Shown piece by piece: positions 34,961 through 45,826 of a DNA stretch of 64,000 nt. The translations under genes and the position numbers were made by a program. Position 1 is the stretch's first letter; every line of letters starts with the position of its first letter. The notes beneath the pieces were generated by a model. It searched no databases. It was not told the origin of the DNA and saw nothing but the letters and a program-made list of their open reading frames with translations. The DNA is from Gnetum montanum (lineage: Eukaryota > Streptophyta > Gnetopsida > Gnetales > Gnetaceae). The stretch lies in assembly GCA_015680685.1 (NCBI GenBank), contig MNCI01035238.1, positions 658,922-722,921 on the forward strand, in the 5' to 3' direction.

Positions 34961-35389
34961 ATCCTTGTATCAATTCCTGTTAACTTGGGATATGACCAAG
35001 CAAAGGTTGTTGGCCATTTGTTAACCACCTTTAACAAATTTTCTTTTTATTAAATAGCAAGTTTAGCATTAATTATGACCAATTTACCATTATTTAAAAT
35101 GCATATTCCATGTTGGCTAGTAGATTTTTCAATTCTAGGAGCTCCTACTTGAAGTTATTAAGGATTTCCAACTCTTCCCAATAGGTATCATCATCTTCAT
35201 CATCAAAGAGTTAGTGATGAACTTGTTCAAGTTCATCCATGCTTTCAACAAAAGGACATGTTAGGCTCTCAATTGGTTCCATGCATAATGTGTTGCTATT
35301 TGAGTTAATTATCAAACACTAGGTGTCCTCCTCTTTTGTGGCTACTACGTACAGACACCTTTGAATATATGTTTCTTGTGTACACTGAT

Positions 35390-35835
35390 TGCATGCTTTG
35401 ATGTATGTACTTTTGATGGATCAAATATTTTGCATGAAATTGCACTTGTTATCACTGTACATGATGCATGGAATATGCTTCTTCTCTAACTTTTCAAATT
35501 TATTTTCCTTGGAGATTTCCAAGGAGAGGTCCCTTATGCCCATACGTGCATCGACCATGCTTAACCAAGCCCTTCCCATAATGATGGGGGAGTTACCTTT
35601 GCAATTTTCAACCCTAATCACTAGAAAATTGGCAAGATAGTACCACCCACTTACTATGGTCACAATGTCTTCCACTAATCCTAAAATAATAGTGATTGAT
35701 TGATCTGTCAATTCTAGATGGATGTTGCTCTTCTTAAGGGATGGTAGGTTCCAAGCCTTGTACATGTCATGAGAGATAAGGTTGACACCAGAACCAAAAT
35801 CAAGAAGAGCCTTACATGGCTCATGTCCAATGATC
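35390..35835 (-). pseudogene. Aspartic protease of element B
   Basis: The retropepsin active-site motif appears as L-L-D-F-G-S-G-V-N-L-I-S just right of 35765. It is followed by M-Y-K-A-W-N-L-P-S-L-K-K-S and an I-I-M-G-R-A-W-L flap/end motif. The protein would cleave gag-pol. D-L/F-G-S-G in place of D-S/T-G is usual for this plant clade. The C-terminal stretch P-C-I-M-Y-S-D is shared with C. Confidence 0.8.
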
Positions 35836-35999
35836 TACAATTAAATGAGAGGAGTTCTTAGGTTAGATCTTTTTGTGGAAAGATTGCTAGCCTTGATCCA
35901 ATCAGAAATAGCATGAGTTAACATTACAGTGCGAATCTGAGGTGGTGTTTTGTTTGAAGGGCACTCAAAGGTACTTGATGTAAAGGATGAGGGTACTAG

Positions 36000-38327
36000 A
36001 GATGTAGGGTGATCAGCCATACTAGGTTGTGAAGGTTGGAGAGGACTATTAGGTCAAAAGAAGGGTCATTTTTTGGATCAATTATCTAAACCACTCAGCT
36101 AGAAAGCTGATTGTGAATGTACAACCCTTGTAGCATTTTGTTGCTGTAGTTGTGAAGAAATCTCACCCTACATGGATGGAGCTGGAGGTAACTAGGTTCA
36201 GGGTGGAGGTGTGTGTGCAAATGGATGTTGAGGATGGTATGGATATGGATTTTTCTCCTCGAGTATATGGTGAATGTGTTTGATGGTACTCTGGAGGGTA
36301 ATAGTGATGCTAAAATAAGGCATAACTTGTAGAACTTCTTAGAGAGATAAATTGTTGAACATAATACCCATATGGATCTAGTTGCTTGTAAGGATACTGT
36401 TGCCTTAGTGATGGCATTTCCCATTACTATGGTTGGTGCCACTATTGGTATTGTTCATATGGTTGTGGTGGAGCTCCACTTGGGTAATAAGCCTATTGTT
36501 GCTAGTGGAACTACCATGGATTGCCCTGAGAATAAGGTAATCATCTAGGTGCTTGCCTACGTGCTAGTTGAGAACTCAATGCATACACCCTAGACTCTTA
36601 TAAGTGTGACACCACAGGGCAACACCCATTTTGATGTTTGTATTAAAGAATGTCACATCCAGTTTCATCATCAGAGTCGATTTTCACAACTTCCTCTACA
36701 ACAATAACTTTGCCCTTACCTCTTTGGTAGGTACGTTCAACTTCTTTTTGCCTCCTATGATTATGATCACTATTTTACTCTTTGAATTCTTCAGCAATCT
36801 TCATAGTAGTTTGGAATTTTTCATCCAAAGAGTCCCATAATTTATCGACCTTTGCTGAAACATCATAAACAAATTTTTCCTTGGGATCGAAGGATTTCTT
36901 TTATACTCTTTTGCATTTTCCCTCTTTTACAACTCACCTTCTTCTTTTGCTACCTACTCTATCAACCTTTGGATCTGATGAGCTCTTAGTTCAAATAGCC
37001 TCCCTTGGGCATACAACCCAAGAGTTATTTTAGTTTCTGCTCTGAGCCCATCTATGATGTGGTGAGTTATTCCCTCTAAGAATAATCATGGCCAAGGCAT
37101 CCGTGTGAGAGAGAATAATATCTACCCATGGTGGCATCCAAGGGTTCATGTGTTCCCTGTTTCTAGCCTTGGATTTGCCTTCTCAAATTAGACACTTTGG
37201 AGTACGTCTGGTATTTGTCATTAAATAGTTCTAACATAGTACTCCATTGGCAAATGGATTCCAATCCCAAGGACCAATACCAACTCTCAACTTTCTTAAT
37301 GAGTGTCCTAGAGAAGAGCTTGAGTTTTTGTCAGTCATTTTCGATGTTTTATAAGGCATAAGCATTGTGGAAAGCTTATAGATGATTTTGTAGATTAGAA
37401 TTGTATCCCCTTTCAAATTGTGGAATATTATTCATGTCTAAGTGCTTGATTCAACTTTTTTTCATATGCCTAGTTGGAATTCTAACTACCTTTGCAATGT
37501 TAAGCATACTTCTAGTCACCAACAAAGGTTCATCATCATGATTGTGTCGATGACGTCAATAATGATTTCTATCACCTATGTGTTCTTGATGACCTTGATG
37601 ATCATTGTTGTCTTGTTGATCATCTTCATCACGATTATTTCGATGGTGTCTTCTATGAGAACCAGTAGATAAAGAGGAAATTCTAGAATCGGATGAAGAG
37701 GATGAAGAGGAGGGTGGACCACGACCACCACTGCAATGTTTGCCATCACTTTTTCACTCATTATGATCCCCATCCTAAGATCCCTTACTATTGTGATATT
37801 TACCCGAGTCCTTACCTTGATTATCACCTTTTCTTGAATCTAGTTTATAAATAGTTGATCACAGGTTTAGGGTCACATCCTCATTACCAGCAACAAGGGG
37901 TGGAGAATCTTCATGTTGAGAACCTTCAAAGGGAGGATCCTCATTGTCATCTTGATCTAGTAGGAATAAGGGATTAGTAAAATGTTTCTCCTTTATAGCC
38001 TCATGGTGCTTCTCCTAATGTCGATCTCACTTTCATTGTGTTTTAGTGGGATGGTAGTCCCAAGTGTCATAACCATTCACAATGCATTCCTGGTGAAGAT
38101 CTAGAATGTCCAACTTCTTAAGAGTTTGAAATAGCATACTTGGTATAGATCAATCAGGGGGCAAGATGATGTTGCCCTCCATATCATGCTATCATAGTCG
38201 TTTATCCTGATGTAGGATGAAGGTGAAGTCTGGTACATACTCATCTGAATGAGTATATACCACATACCACTTTGCAGTCCTATGGGACCAACAGTTTGAC
38301 ATCTTCACGCCTGTGAGAAGAAGACAT
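36000..38327 (-). pseudogene. Gag of element B
   Basis: It starts at ATG 38327 (M-S-S-S-H-R-R). The N-terminal part aligns with C (Y-T-H-S-D-E-Y-V-P-D-F-T-F-I-L-H). Then come an acidic/His-rich and Ser-run segment (about 37650-37770), capsid segments with A-K-V-V-R-I-P-T-R near 37470, and L-G-L-Y-A-Q-G-R-L-F-E-L-R-A-H-Q near 36980-37030. The knuckle has become C-D-I-L...H-Q-N-G-C (second Cys lost). A Pro/Gln/His-rich tail runs to about 36000. Many stops. Confidence 0.75.
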
Positions 38328-38460
38328 TTTACAAAATAAAATAAAATTATCAGTGTTCTTAGTAGTTATATGTCATTTGAGAGTGATGTTAACCTTGAGT
38401 TCGTCCAGTGATATTAATAGTATTCACTAATCCTAGATAGTGCACTTTCAACAAACAAAG

Positions 38461-38478
38461 TCCTCGGCAATAGCGCCA
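38461..38478 (-). other. Primer binding site of element B
   Basis: On the element strand, TGGCGCTATTGCCGAGGA starts one base after the LTR. Of the three visible sites it is closest to the tRNA-Asp complement TGGCGCCGTTGCCGGGGA, with three differences. Confidence 0.75.
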
Positions 38479-38479
38479 A

Positions 38480-39384
38480 TGATGAATAATGAGATACCCC
38501 TAGTCCCAAGCATACGAATCACAAAGCATTCACACATGATCCAGTCAAATTCTGTGGACTTTATAGTTTCTAGTGCACTAGTCTTCTAGAAAGTGAACCT
38601 TGCCTTAAGGTCGTTTGTTGTCTTCCCAATTACACTTATGACATACACTAGTATGGTTAAGTGTAATTGAGGCATCTGATTTTTATCATTTTGTATTTTA
38701 TGGTTTTGGTGTTTAAAGAGAGATAAAATAATTAGATTAACTAATTTACTTTAACTAATTAACTAGTATCTAAGCAGTACTAACATAAGCATCTGGTCCC
38801 ATTTTCTGCACACATCCTAAACCCACATATCCACTGTTGAATTACCAAGTGCTACACTACTAAGTGTACCAAGCAATAATGCTGCTAGGATTACCAAGTG
38901 AATACGTGTTACGCTCAAAGCAGTCATACTTATGTGTTTAATCTATCTAGCTTATCTTTCTTAATTACTTCATTAACTTAATTACAGGGAAACATTGAAT
39001 AAACAATTACAAACATCAAATGCATAAATGAAACATTTAAGCTATCTAGAATGCTACAAGGTTTATCAAGAAGTTCGTCTTTATTACTACACATACTGTC
39101 ATGCTTAGGTACAAAAATGCTTAAATAAAGATTCGTACACTCAATGACTCCTGCTGCATGCACTTGGGAAAAATATTCTAACTTTCAAATAGACAAATTG
39201 CGAGAGCTTCGCTACTACTTTAAAAATTGATGCTATAAATGTGGCTAGTGAGCACGTATTTATAAACCAGGAAAAACTCTTGCATCGACGAGGCTACGTC
39301 GATGCAATAAACTACATCGATGGGGCCTTATCAACGGGGCCTTAATCAACAGGCCCAATCAACACAACAAACTGAAACTCATCA
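38480..39384 (-). repeat. 5' LTR of element B
   Basis: It spans TGATGAATAATG to AACTCATCA on the plus strand, 905 bp, pairing with 19045-19924. It carries ATCGACG/ATCGATG/ATCAAC repeats near 39283-39365 and a TATTTATAAACC TATA-like segment near 39257. ACTA/GGATTACCAAG repeats lie at 38838-38905. Confidence 0.85.
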
Positions 39385-39393
39385 ATCTGCAAT

Positions 39394-39541
39394 CCACCAA
39401 ATCACCAAAATTGTCGAATCTCAAAATCACCAGAATTTCTGAATTGTTAAATCATTGAAATGAGTGTCCACCAAATCATCAAAATTGTTGAATCTCAAAA
39501 TCACCAAAATTTCTAAATTGTTAAATCATTGAAATGGGTGT
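39394..39541. repeat. Two tandem copies of a 74-bp unit
   Basis: Units at 39394-39467 and 39468-39541 differ at only a few bases. Each contains AAATCA and AAAATTG/AAATTTC sub-repeats. They lie directly beside the outer edge of element B. Confidence 0.85.
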
Positions 39542-39647
39542 ATAACTTAAGAACTTAAAACAGTTCTTTGTTTTCAGTTGAAGGTAAGGTAATTTGAAAT
39601 GCTTGAAACAACACCTTGAGGCTAGCATGCTTAAGATGCTAGTACTA

Positions 39648-39722
39648 GGTTTTGAACCTAGGACCTTTGAGTGTAAAGCAATGCATGCTAACTAATTGGC
39701 CAATGGCCTATGCACAAAGAAT
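39648..39722 (-). other. tRNA-like relic (tRNA-Val-like head)
   Basis: The reverse complement has an A-box-like TGGCCAATTAGTTAG, an anticodon-loop-like CTTTACA and a B box AGGTTCAAAACCTAG with a paired T-arm. It could be a decayed tRNA gene or the head of a tRNA-derived SINE. The acceptor stem does not pair convincingly. Confidence 0.4.
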
Positions 39723-40381
39723 TAAATTAGTTTAATATATAATCAAGGACTTATTCTTAGTGATGTATTTTATACAACTTAATTTATGCAATAATAAGGT
39801 ATTTGCCTAGTTGTAAGGGTCTTACTCTAGCAACCCTAGGTGACATTGTGTTGTAAATTTAAAAAAAAAAATTCATAAAAGGAATAAATTTCAGGTCAAG
39901 TATGAGTTTCATTTAAATAAGGATACCCTTAAGAAAAATTAAAAAGCATTAAAATATCTAAATACCTCTTGATTTGAAGGGTGAGAACCTAAACTTTCAA
40001 TTCCACAATGTCATATAAAGGGCAAAGCTTACTTGCAAATGCATATATATGTATGTGTGTATGTATAATCAATTTTTAATTTATAATTTTCAAATAAAAT
40101 TGGCAACTCAATATGACTTCTTTTCATCCTCTTGGCATCCGTGTAAATAAACTGAAAATGAGCAAGAAACAAAATTTTTTAAGTGCTTCAAACATAACGT
40201 TTAGGGACGAAATTAGAAACTGAAAAAAGGGTTCACGAATTTAAAGTATCGATTTAAAAAAAGTTGATATGAGAAATTTTACTTCAAAACTAGTGTGCCA
40301 ACTGCAAAGTCCAACTTGCTTTTCTTGACCTAATTCTACACATGCTGTGCCAATCATCTGTATTAAAGTCAATTATTTTTT
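39723..40381. other. Intergenic region upstream of the UFD1-like gene
   Basis: AT-rich with no gene. A (TA/TG) microsatellite lies at about 40041-40070. It is likely the distal upstream region of the host gene. Confidence 0.5.
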
Positions 40382-40510
40382 CACAAGACTGCACGGTATT
40401 TTACCGCGCCCAATTCCACATTAATAAAAATATAAGCAAACGAAANCACAAGACTGCACGGTATTTTACCGCGCCCAATTCCACATTAATAAAAATATAA
40501 GCAAACGAAA
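40382..40510. repeat. Exact 64-bp duplication separated by one N
   Basis: 40382-40445 and 40447-40510 appear identical, with a single N at 40446 between them. This is the signature of two contig ends that overlap but were joined with a placeholder base, so it is probably an assembly artefact rather than biology. Confidence 0.85.
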
Positions 40511-42066
40511 TTTCAAGAACAAACGGTCATGTTCTGGTTTGAAGGGTCGTGTCCCCTCAAGTACACCCATGTTTAACAGAAATATCATGCATTCACTAAA
40601 ACATCGTGTTCTCAAGTTGAAGGTTGCAGAGGAAATCCGAGTACTGCATTTGAATTCCTATTTTGCTCTTCTGCCACTACATTATCCAGTCCAAAATGGT
40701 AAGCACCCACACCAAATTTTCTGGTGAAATTTCAGGGTTGAATTTCTCTATTTCTCGATCTTTAATTGGCATATATGTTTTTGCAGTCGTTCGATCCTTC
40801 AGATTACGGCTTCGATCCTGAGCTCTACCGCTACCAGCACGATTCTGAAAACGATGAATACCGGGAGTTTGCTCTAGTCAACAGCGACGGCGACTTCCAG
40901 GATTACCTTACTTGTTTTCCTACGTCTGTCTTTGATAGGGTTAACCCTTCCCTTAAGCTAACACATTCTGCAATTTCAATATTTCCTGTAAAAATCCGCA
41001 TTCACTTTACTGATGCAGTTACATTGTTCTTCATTTTCAGCCGATGTTGATCAAGGAGACAAAGGTGTGTACTTTGTAAAATGATTCCACTTTTGTTTGT
41101 CAGCATAGTTAAATATTCTTTAGATATCTAAATTCTTTTTTGGGTTTTGTGCTCTTTTTTCTTTTCTTGGGATGGCATAATTTATCAGTTATACTGCCTA
41201 GTTCTGCTCTTGCACGTCTCTCTGCTCTGGAAATCGAGTATCCAATGCTGTTTGAGCTCTGTAACGAGGCAGCCGATCGCAAAACCCATTGTGGAGTGCT
41301 TGAATTTGATGCTGACGAGGGGGTCATTATTTTGCCGACTTGGGTATGCTTTAAATACTTAAATTTCACGAAATTTTCACATATTCGATTATTATTCTTT
41401 GCTTCCTGCTTCATTATCTCAATACCTATTAATGATGCAAATTTTGTTTCATCAGATGATGGAAAATTTGTCTCTTAACGATGGGGATCAAGTGAGGGTC
41501 ACAAATGTTGAACTGCCCAAAGCGACATACCTTAGACTGCAGCCTCACACACAGGAATTCCTGGACCTAACAAACTCTAAAGCAGTGTAAGATTTTAGAT
41601 CAGCAATTCAGATTTATTTCTGGTTATCCTGATAACAGTCAGGGTTTTGTTCATTTAGACCAGACCAGGTCATGAAGAGCTTGTTTTACTGTGCAGGTTA
41701 GAAAGAAGTCTGTGAAGCTACACTTGTTTGACAGTGGGGGAAACCATTGTTGTGCCTTACGTTGGCAAGAATTACAAGATAGATATCTTAGAAGCAAAAC
41801 CAGAAGATGCAGTCAGTATTGTTGAAACCGACTGTGAAGTAGGTTTTGCATTGCCTCTTGATTACAAGCAGCCAACTCCCAAGCCTGTACCAATAATAAA
41901 AAAACCACCAATAGCACCAGGTAAATTTTTCTTTCTTCACAATCTTGTTTCTCCCTGCTCTAGATTGGCTTTTCATTGATATAGTAAACAGAACCATCAG
42001 AACTCTCTTAAGGTTTGATCAGGCTAATTGCTTAACATTCTGTTCCAATGCAATTTGTGCAGAACC

Positions 42067-42414
42067 TGTTGGCCATAGTTATCATGATAAATTTAGGCCA
42101 TGGTTATCATGCTAAAATTCGGTTATGGTTATTAAAATAGCTGGTGGTTATCATTAGTTATTTAAGGGCCCCTTCACCAATATAAAAGGGACCTCCCTCA
42201 CCTCAATTCAGATCCATCACATACATCCCCTTTCCATCCCACTCTTACATTCTTCCCCTATTGCATAAGAGAGAGGCTTCTTCTTGTTTTCTCCTTGTGA
42301 TGAAGAGAGAAGGTTATTCCCATTTTTGATAATAAGATCCTTCTACATTTGCCTATGGTTCCATTGCTCTTTATTTTCATCTCATTTCATATTTTGCTGC
42401 CAGATCTGCTAACA
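42067..42414 (+). repeat. 5' LTR of element K
   Basis: It begins TGTTGGCC and ends GCTAACA. A TATAAAAGGG TATA box is at about 42181. It ends with a pyrimidine-rich run followed by GCCAG, a potential 3' splice site. Confidence 0.93.
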
Positions 42415-42415
42415 G

Positions 42416-42427
42416 TGGTATCAGAGC
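42416..42427 (+). other. Primer binding site of element K
   Basis: TGGTATCAGAGC, the exact initiator tRNA-Met complement used by plant copia elements, lies one base after the LTR. Confidence 0.93.
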
Positions 42428-42459
42428 TAGGTTCATAGTCTGTGGAAGTGTTGTAGATC

Positions 42460-43195
42460 ATGCATACAAATTTTACGAAATAGAGAAGTTCAATGGAAGC
42501 AACTTCACATTGTGGAAAATGAAGATACAAGCAATGTTGCGTAAAGATAACTGCCTGGCAGCTATTGGAGAAAGGTTGTAGGAGGTCACAGATGATGACA
42601 AGTGGAATGAAATGGATGGTAATGCTATTGCCAATTTACACTTGGCACTAGTAGATGGGGTTCTTTCAAGTATTGTAGAAAAGAAGACGACGAAGGAAAT
42701 ATGGGACACTTTGACAAAGTTGTATGAGGCTAAATCACTCCAAAACAATATCTTCTTGAAGAGAAGACTTTACACTCTTCGTATGGCAGAAACCTCATCG
42801 GTAACTAACCATATCAACACCTTAAATACTTTATTTGCTCAACTCACATCGTTGGGTTATAAAGTAGGTGCAAGTGAACGTGTAGAAATTCTACTTCAAA
42901 GTCTACCTGATTCATATGATCAACTCATTATCAACTTGACCAACAATGTCCTTATGGATGCTCTTGTCTTCAACGAGGTTGCAGTTGTGGTTCTTGAAAA
43001 AGAAAGTTGGTGCAAGAACAAGGAAGATAGGTTGGCAAACAAGGTCAAGGCCTTAACAATGATGAGAGGGAGATCCATGGAACGTGATTACAATTGGAAC
43101 CAAATTCATGGTAGATCCAAGTCAAGAAGTAAAAAGAAAAACATTACTTGCTACAACTGTGGTAAGAGAGGACATCTGAAGGTGTTGGAATGTGG
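42460..43195 (+). pseudogene. Gag of element K
   Basis: The N-terminal part reads Y-E-K-F-N-G-S-N-F-T-L-W-K-M-K-I-Q-A-M, then a stop (TAG at 42579-42581) before a 199-codon open stretch (42612-43211). That stretch has A-L-V-D-G-V-L-S-S-I-V-E-K-K-T, L-Q-S-L-P-D-S-Y-D-Q-L-I and an R/S/K-rich region. The zinc knuckle is C-Y-N-C-G-K-R-G-H-L-K at about 43150-43182, and its last Cys is displaced by a small deletion that also shifts the frame into protease. Confidence 0.9.
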
Positions 43196-43512
43196 CAAGT
43201 ACCTCATATGACAGTGATGTTCTATATAGTGAGGCAATTATTATTGAAGGTAGACAGAAGCTCACTGATGCTTGGATCTTGGATTCAGGAGCAACACAGC
43301 ACATGACCTCTCGGAGAGAATGGTTATATCACTACAAACCAATGGGAAATGATCATGCTCTAAAAATCGCTAGTAGTGGTACTGTCAAGATAAAGATGTA
43401 TGATGGCACTATTTGCACCATACAAGAGGTACGACATGTGGAGGGCTTGAAGAAAAATCTACTGTCTTTAGGACAACTAGATGATATTGGGTGCAAAACT
43501 CATGTACAAGGG
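43195..43512 (+). pseudogene. Aspartic protease of element K
   Basis: The frame after the gag shift reads W-I-L-D-S-G-A-T-Q-H-M-T, with the D-S-G active site intact. It continues with M-Y-D-G-T-I and L-K-K-N-L-L-S-L-G-Q-L-D. It stops matching the family at H-V-Q-G (about 43500-43512), where the inverted block begins. Confidence 0.88.
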
Positions 43513-44560
43513 TCTACATTGAGTCTATTGTACCCAAGGCTCATGATATACGAGTCAAATCTCTTACACCAACACCTTGGCACCTGTTTGAGAACGTACA
43601 GAGATTTGATCAACTTGCAAACCAAGTTCTCTTTGCCTTCTTCTGGAAAACCTTCTGGTTGGAGCATGTAAATCTCTTCTTCAAGATCTCCATGAAGAAA
43701 AGCAGTTTTCACATCTAGTTGTTCTAGATGTAGGTCAAACGTAGCACACATTGCTAGGACTACTTTGACTATTGTAAGTCTAAGCACAGGAAAAAATATC
43801 TCGTTGAAGTCAATTCCTTCTTTTTGAGCATATCCCTTTACCACCAATCTTGCACGATATTGCTCCACTTGGTTGTTACTATCACGTTTGATCTTGTAGA
43901 CCCATTTGTTTTAAATAGCCTTCCTTTCTTGTGGTAGTGTAACAAGATCCCATGTCTTGTTTTTGTGTAAAGCTTCAATCTCCTCCTGCCTTGTTGCCAT
44001 CCACAAAGACACATCTGGACTTTTGAGAGCCTCATGTAAAGTTGAGGGCTCTCCATCCTTCGTTAAAAAGCAGTATGCAACATTGCTTTTAGTAACATAA
44101 TATGAGTGTCAAGTTGGTGATCTTTTTGCTCGAGATGACTGACGAACTTCATAAGCTTTAGACTTGACTGATTCTTTCTCTTCATACATTGATGTTGCTT
44201 CAAAAGTAACTGGATCTTCAACTTTTGTCTTATCTTCTACATGAATTCTAGTAGTCTCTGAATTCTCCTTTGAAGTGCTATCATCTCCCTTCTCTTGCAT
44301 CTTATCTTCTACAAATATCACATCTTTGCTGATGACAACCTTGTGGGTAGTGGGATCCCATAGGTGATACCCCTTAACTCCATCAGCATACCCTAAGAAG
44401 ATACATTTCCTAGACTTTGGGTCCAAGTTCGATCTTTCTTGGTCATTGTACATCACATACACAAAACTTCCAAATGTATGGAGATGAGAATAAACAGCTG
44501 GCTTACCAGTCCACATTTCCATTGGTGTTTTTAGATCAATTGCAGTTGATGGAGACCGAC
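43502..44560 (-). pseudogene. Inverted block in K: integrase C-terminus and N-terminal RT
   Basis: Minus-strand reading, right to left: S-P-S-T-A-I-D-L-K-T-P-M-E-M-W-T-G-K-P at about 44505-44555 and then L-G-Y-A-D-G-V-K-G-Y-H-L-W-D (integrase C-terminal region). The acidic linker follows, and then RT with V-K-G-Y-A-Q-K-E-G-I-D-F, Q-L-D-V-K-T-A-F-L-H-G-D-L and S-L-G-Y-N-R-L-N-V-D-P-C-T at about 43500-43530. This is a contiguous piece of copia pol in reverse relative to its own LTRs. The RT catalytic Y-V-D-D lies beyond the break and is absent. Confidence 0.9.
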
Positions 44561-45330
44561 TGGCTTTCTCAGAAAAACTACTTGGGTAAGATCTTGCGAC
44601 ACTTCAACATACAAGACTGTAAGCCACTCTTTACCCCACACTTTGTTAATTTCAAATTATCCTCCGAGATGTGTCCTAGCAATGAAGTAGAGAGGAATGA
44701 GATGTTTCAAGTACCGTATGCATCAGTAGTGGAAAGCCTAATGTTTGCTATGATTTGTACAAGACCAGACATTGCACAAGTAGTGGGAGCGGTTAGTTGG
44801 TACATGGCAAATCTTGGACGAGAACATTGGAGTATTGTTAAGAGAATCCTGAGATACATTAAGGGTACCTTAGATGTTGCATTATGTTATGGAGGATCAG
44901 AATTTACTATTAAAAGTTATGTGGATTTAGATTTTGTAGGTGATCCAAATAAAAGGAAATCTACTACAGGCTATTTGTTTACACTTGCAGGAGGAGCTAT
45001 AAGCTAGGTATCAAGATTGCAAACAGTAGTAGCATTATCTACAATAGAAGTAGAATAGATGGCAGCTACACAAGCTTGCAATGAAGTATTTTGGATTCAA
45101 AGGTTATTAGAGGAGCTTGGACACAAACAAGAGAAGATTCCTTTGTTTTGTGATAGTCAAAGCACCTTGCATATTGCAAGGAATCCAACCTTTCATTCAA
45201 GAACAAAACACATAGGAGTACAATTTCACTTTGTTCATAACGTAGTAGAAGATGGAAGTGTGGATATGCAGAAAATACACACCAAGGATAATCAATCTTG
45301 CAGATGTTCTGACCAAGCTGGTTAACATGG
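44561..45330 (+). pseudogene. RT 3' end and RNase H of element K
   Basis: It reads L-S-Q-K-N-Y-L-G-K-I-L, then S-L-M-F-A-M-I-C-T-R-P-D-I-A and V-K-R-I-L-R-Y-I-K-G-T. RNase H follows with Y-V-D-L-D-F-V-G-D and K-S-T-T-G-Y-L-F-T-L-A-G-G, then S-T-I-E-V-E and C-D-S-Q-S-T-L-H-I. Stops lie at 45006 and 45057 (expected Trp and Tyr codons). Confidence 0.92.
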
Positions 45331-45436
45331 ACAAGTTTGACTGGAGTAGATCCTCATATGGCCTAACAAAAGCATAAGCAACATAGAATGGCAACGTAGA
45401 AAGGATGGTGTGGAGATATGATTGATCCTCATTCAA

Positions 45437-45454
45437 AATCTCCAAGTGGGAGAT
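45437..45454 (+). other. Polypurine tract of element K
   Basis: AATCTCCAAGTGGGAGAT adjoins the LTR start TGTTGG. This is the usual copia form. Confidence 0.9.
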
Positions 45455-45826
45455 TGTTGGCCATAGTTATCATGATAAATTTAGGCCATGGTTATCATGC
45501 TAAAATTTGGCTATGGTTATTAAAATAGTGGGTGGTTATCATTAGTTATTTAAGGGCCCCTTCACCAATATAAAAGGGACCTCCCTCACCTCAATTCATA
45601 TCCATTACATACATTCCCTTTCCATCTCACTCTTACATTCTTTTCCTATTGCATGAGAGAGAGGTTGCTTCTTGTTCTCTCTTTGTGATGAAGAGAGAGG
45701 TTGCTTCTTGTTCTCTCTTTGTGATGAAGAGAGAAGGTTGTTATTCCCATTTTTGATAATAAGATCCTTCTTCCATTGCTCTTTATTTTCATCTCATTTC
45801 ATATTTTGCTGCCAGATCTGCTAATA
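45455..45826 (+). repeat. 3' LTR of element K
   Basis: It pairs with 42067-42414. It is longer because a segment of about 36 bp (GAGAGAGGTTGCTTCTTG...) is tandemly duplicated near 45655-45730, and it lacks about 15 bp present in the 5' LTR. The end has mutated from CTAACA to CTAATA. A pyrimidine-rich stretch followed by GCCAG lies at 45785-45815. Confidence 0.93.

Larger units (their letters stand above)
19045..39384 (-). mobile_element. Element B: large Ty3/gypsy (Athila/Tat-type), minus strand, with nested insertions
   Basis: Reading right to left: 5' LTR (38480-39384), tRNA-Asp-type primer site, gag, protease, RT, RNase H, integrase, spacer, third ORF, polypurine tract and 3' LTR (19045-19924). 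Element D with the N gap lies in the spacer, and a solo LTR lies in the integrase. Removing D (25098-31257) and the solo LTR leaves roughly 13.3 kb. The two outer LTRs align closely (shared TATCTAAGCAGTACTAACA and ACTAGTATGGTTAAGTG), which supports pairing them. The far end of the 3' LTR is missing, so no target duplication can be checked. Confidence 0.78.
42067..45826 (+). mobile_element. Element K: Ty1/copia insertion at the UFD1 exon 7 acceptor, internally rearranged
   Basis: It has LTRs 42067-42414 and 45455-45826, a primer site and polypurine tract in the right places, and a flanking 5-bp duplication GAACC (42062-42066) / AAACC (45827-45831, one change). Gag and protease read plus, a middle block of RT plus integrase C-terminus reads minus (about 43502-44560), then RT 3' end plus RNase H read plus again. 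Integrase core and the RT Y-V-D-D region are missing. About a dozen differences between the LTRs suggest an old insertion. Confidence 0.93.

Noticed and set aside
36631-37827. Several plus- and minus-strand frames over the B gag
   Set aside because: The plus-strand ones are antisense shadows. Their Ile/Thr/Met-rich composition comes from the repetitive gag sequence.
41109-41414. Minus-strand frame opposite UFD1 exon 4
   Set aside because: The plus strand is clearly the coding strand with correct splice sites. The antisense frame is incidental.
42473-42748. Minus-strand frame opposite the copia gag
   Set aside because: It is antisense to a recognisable gag and has no motif, so it is a shadow frame.
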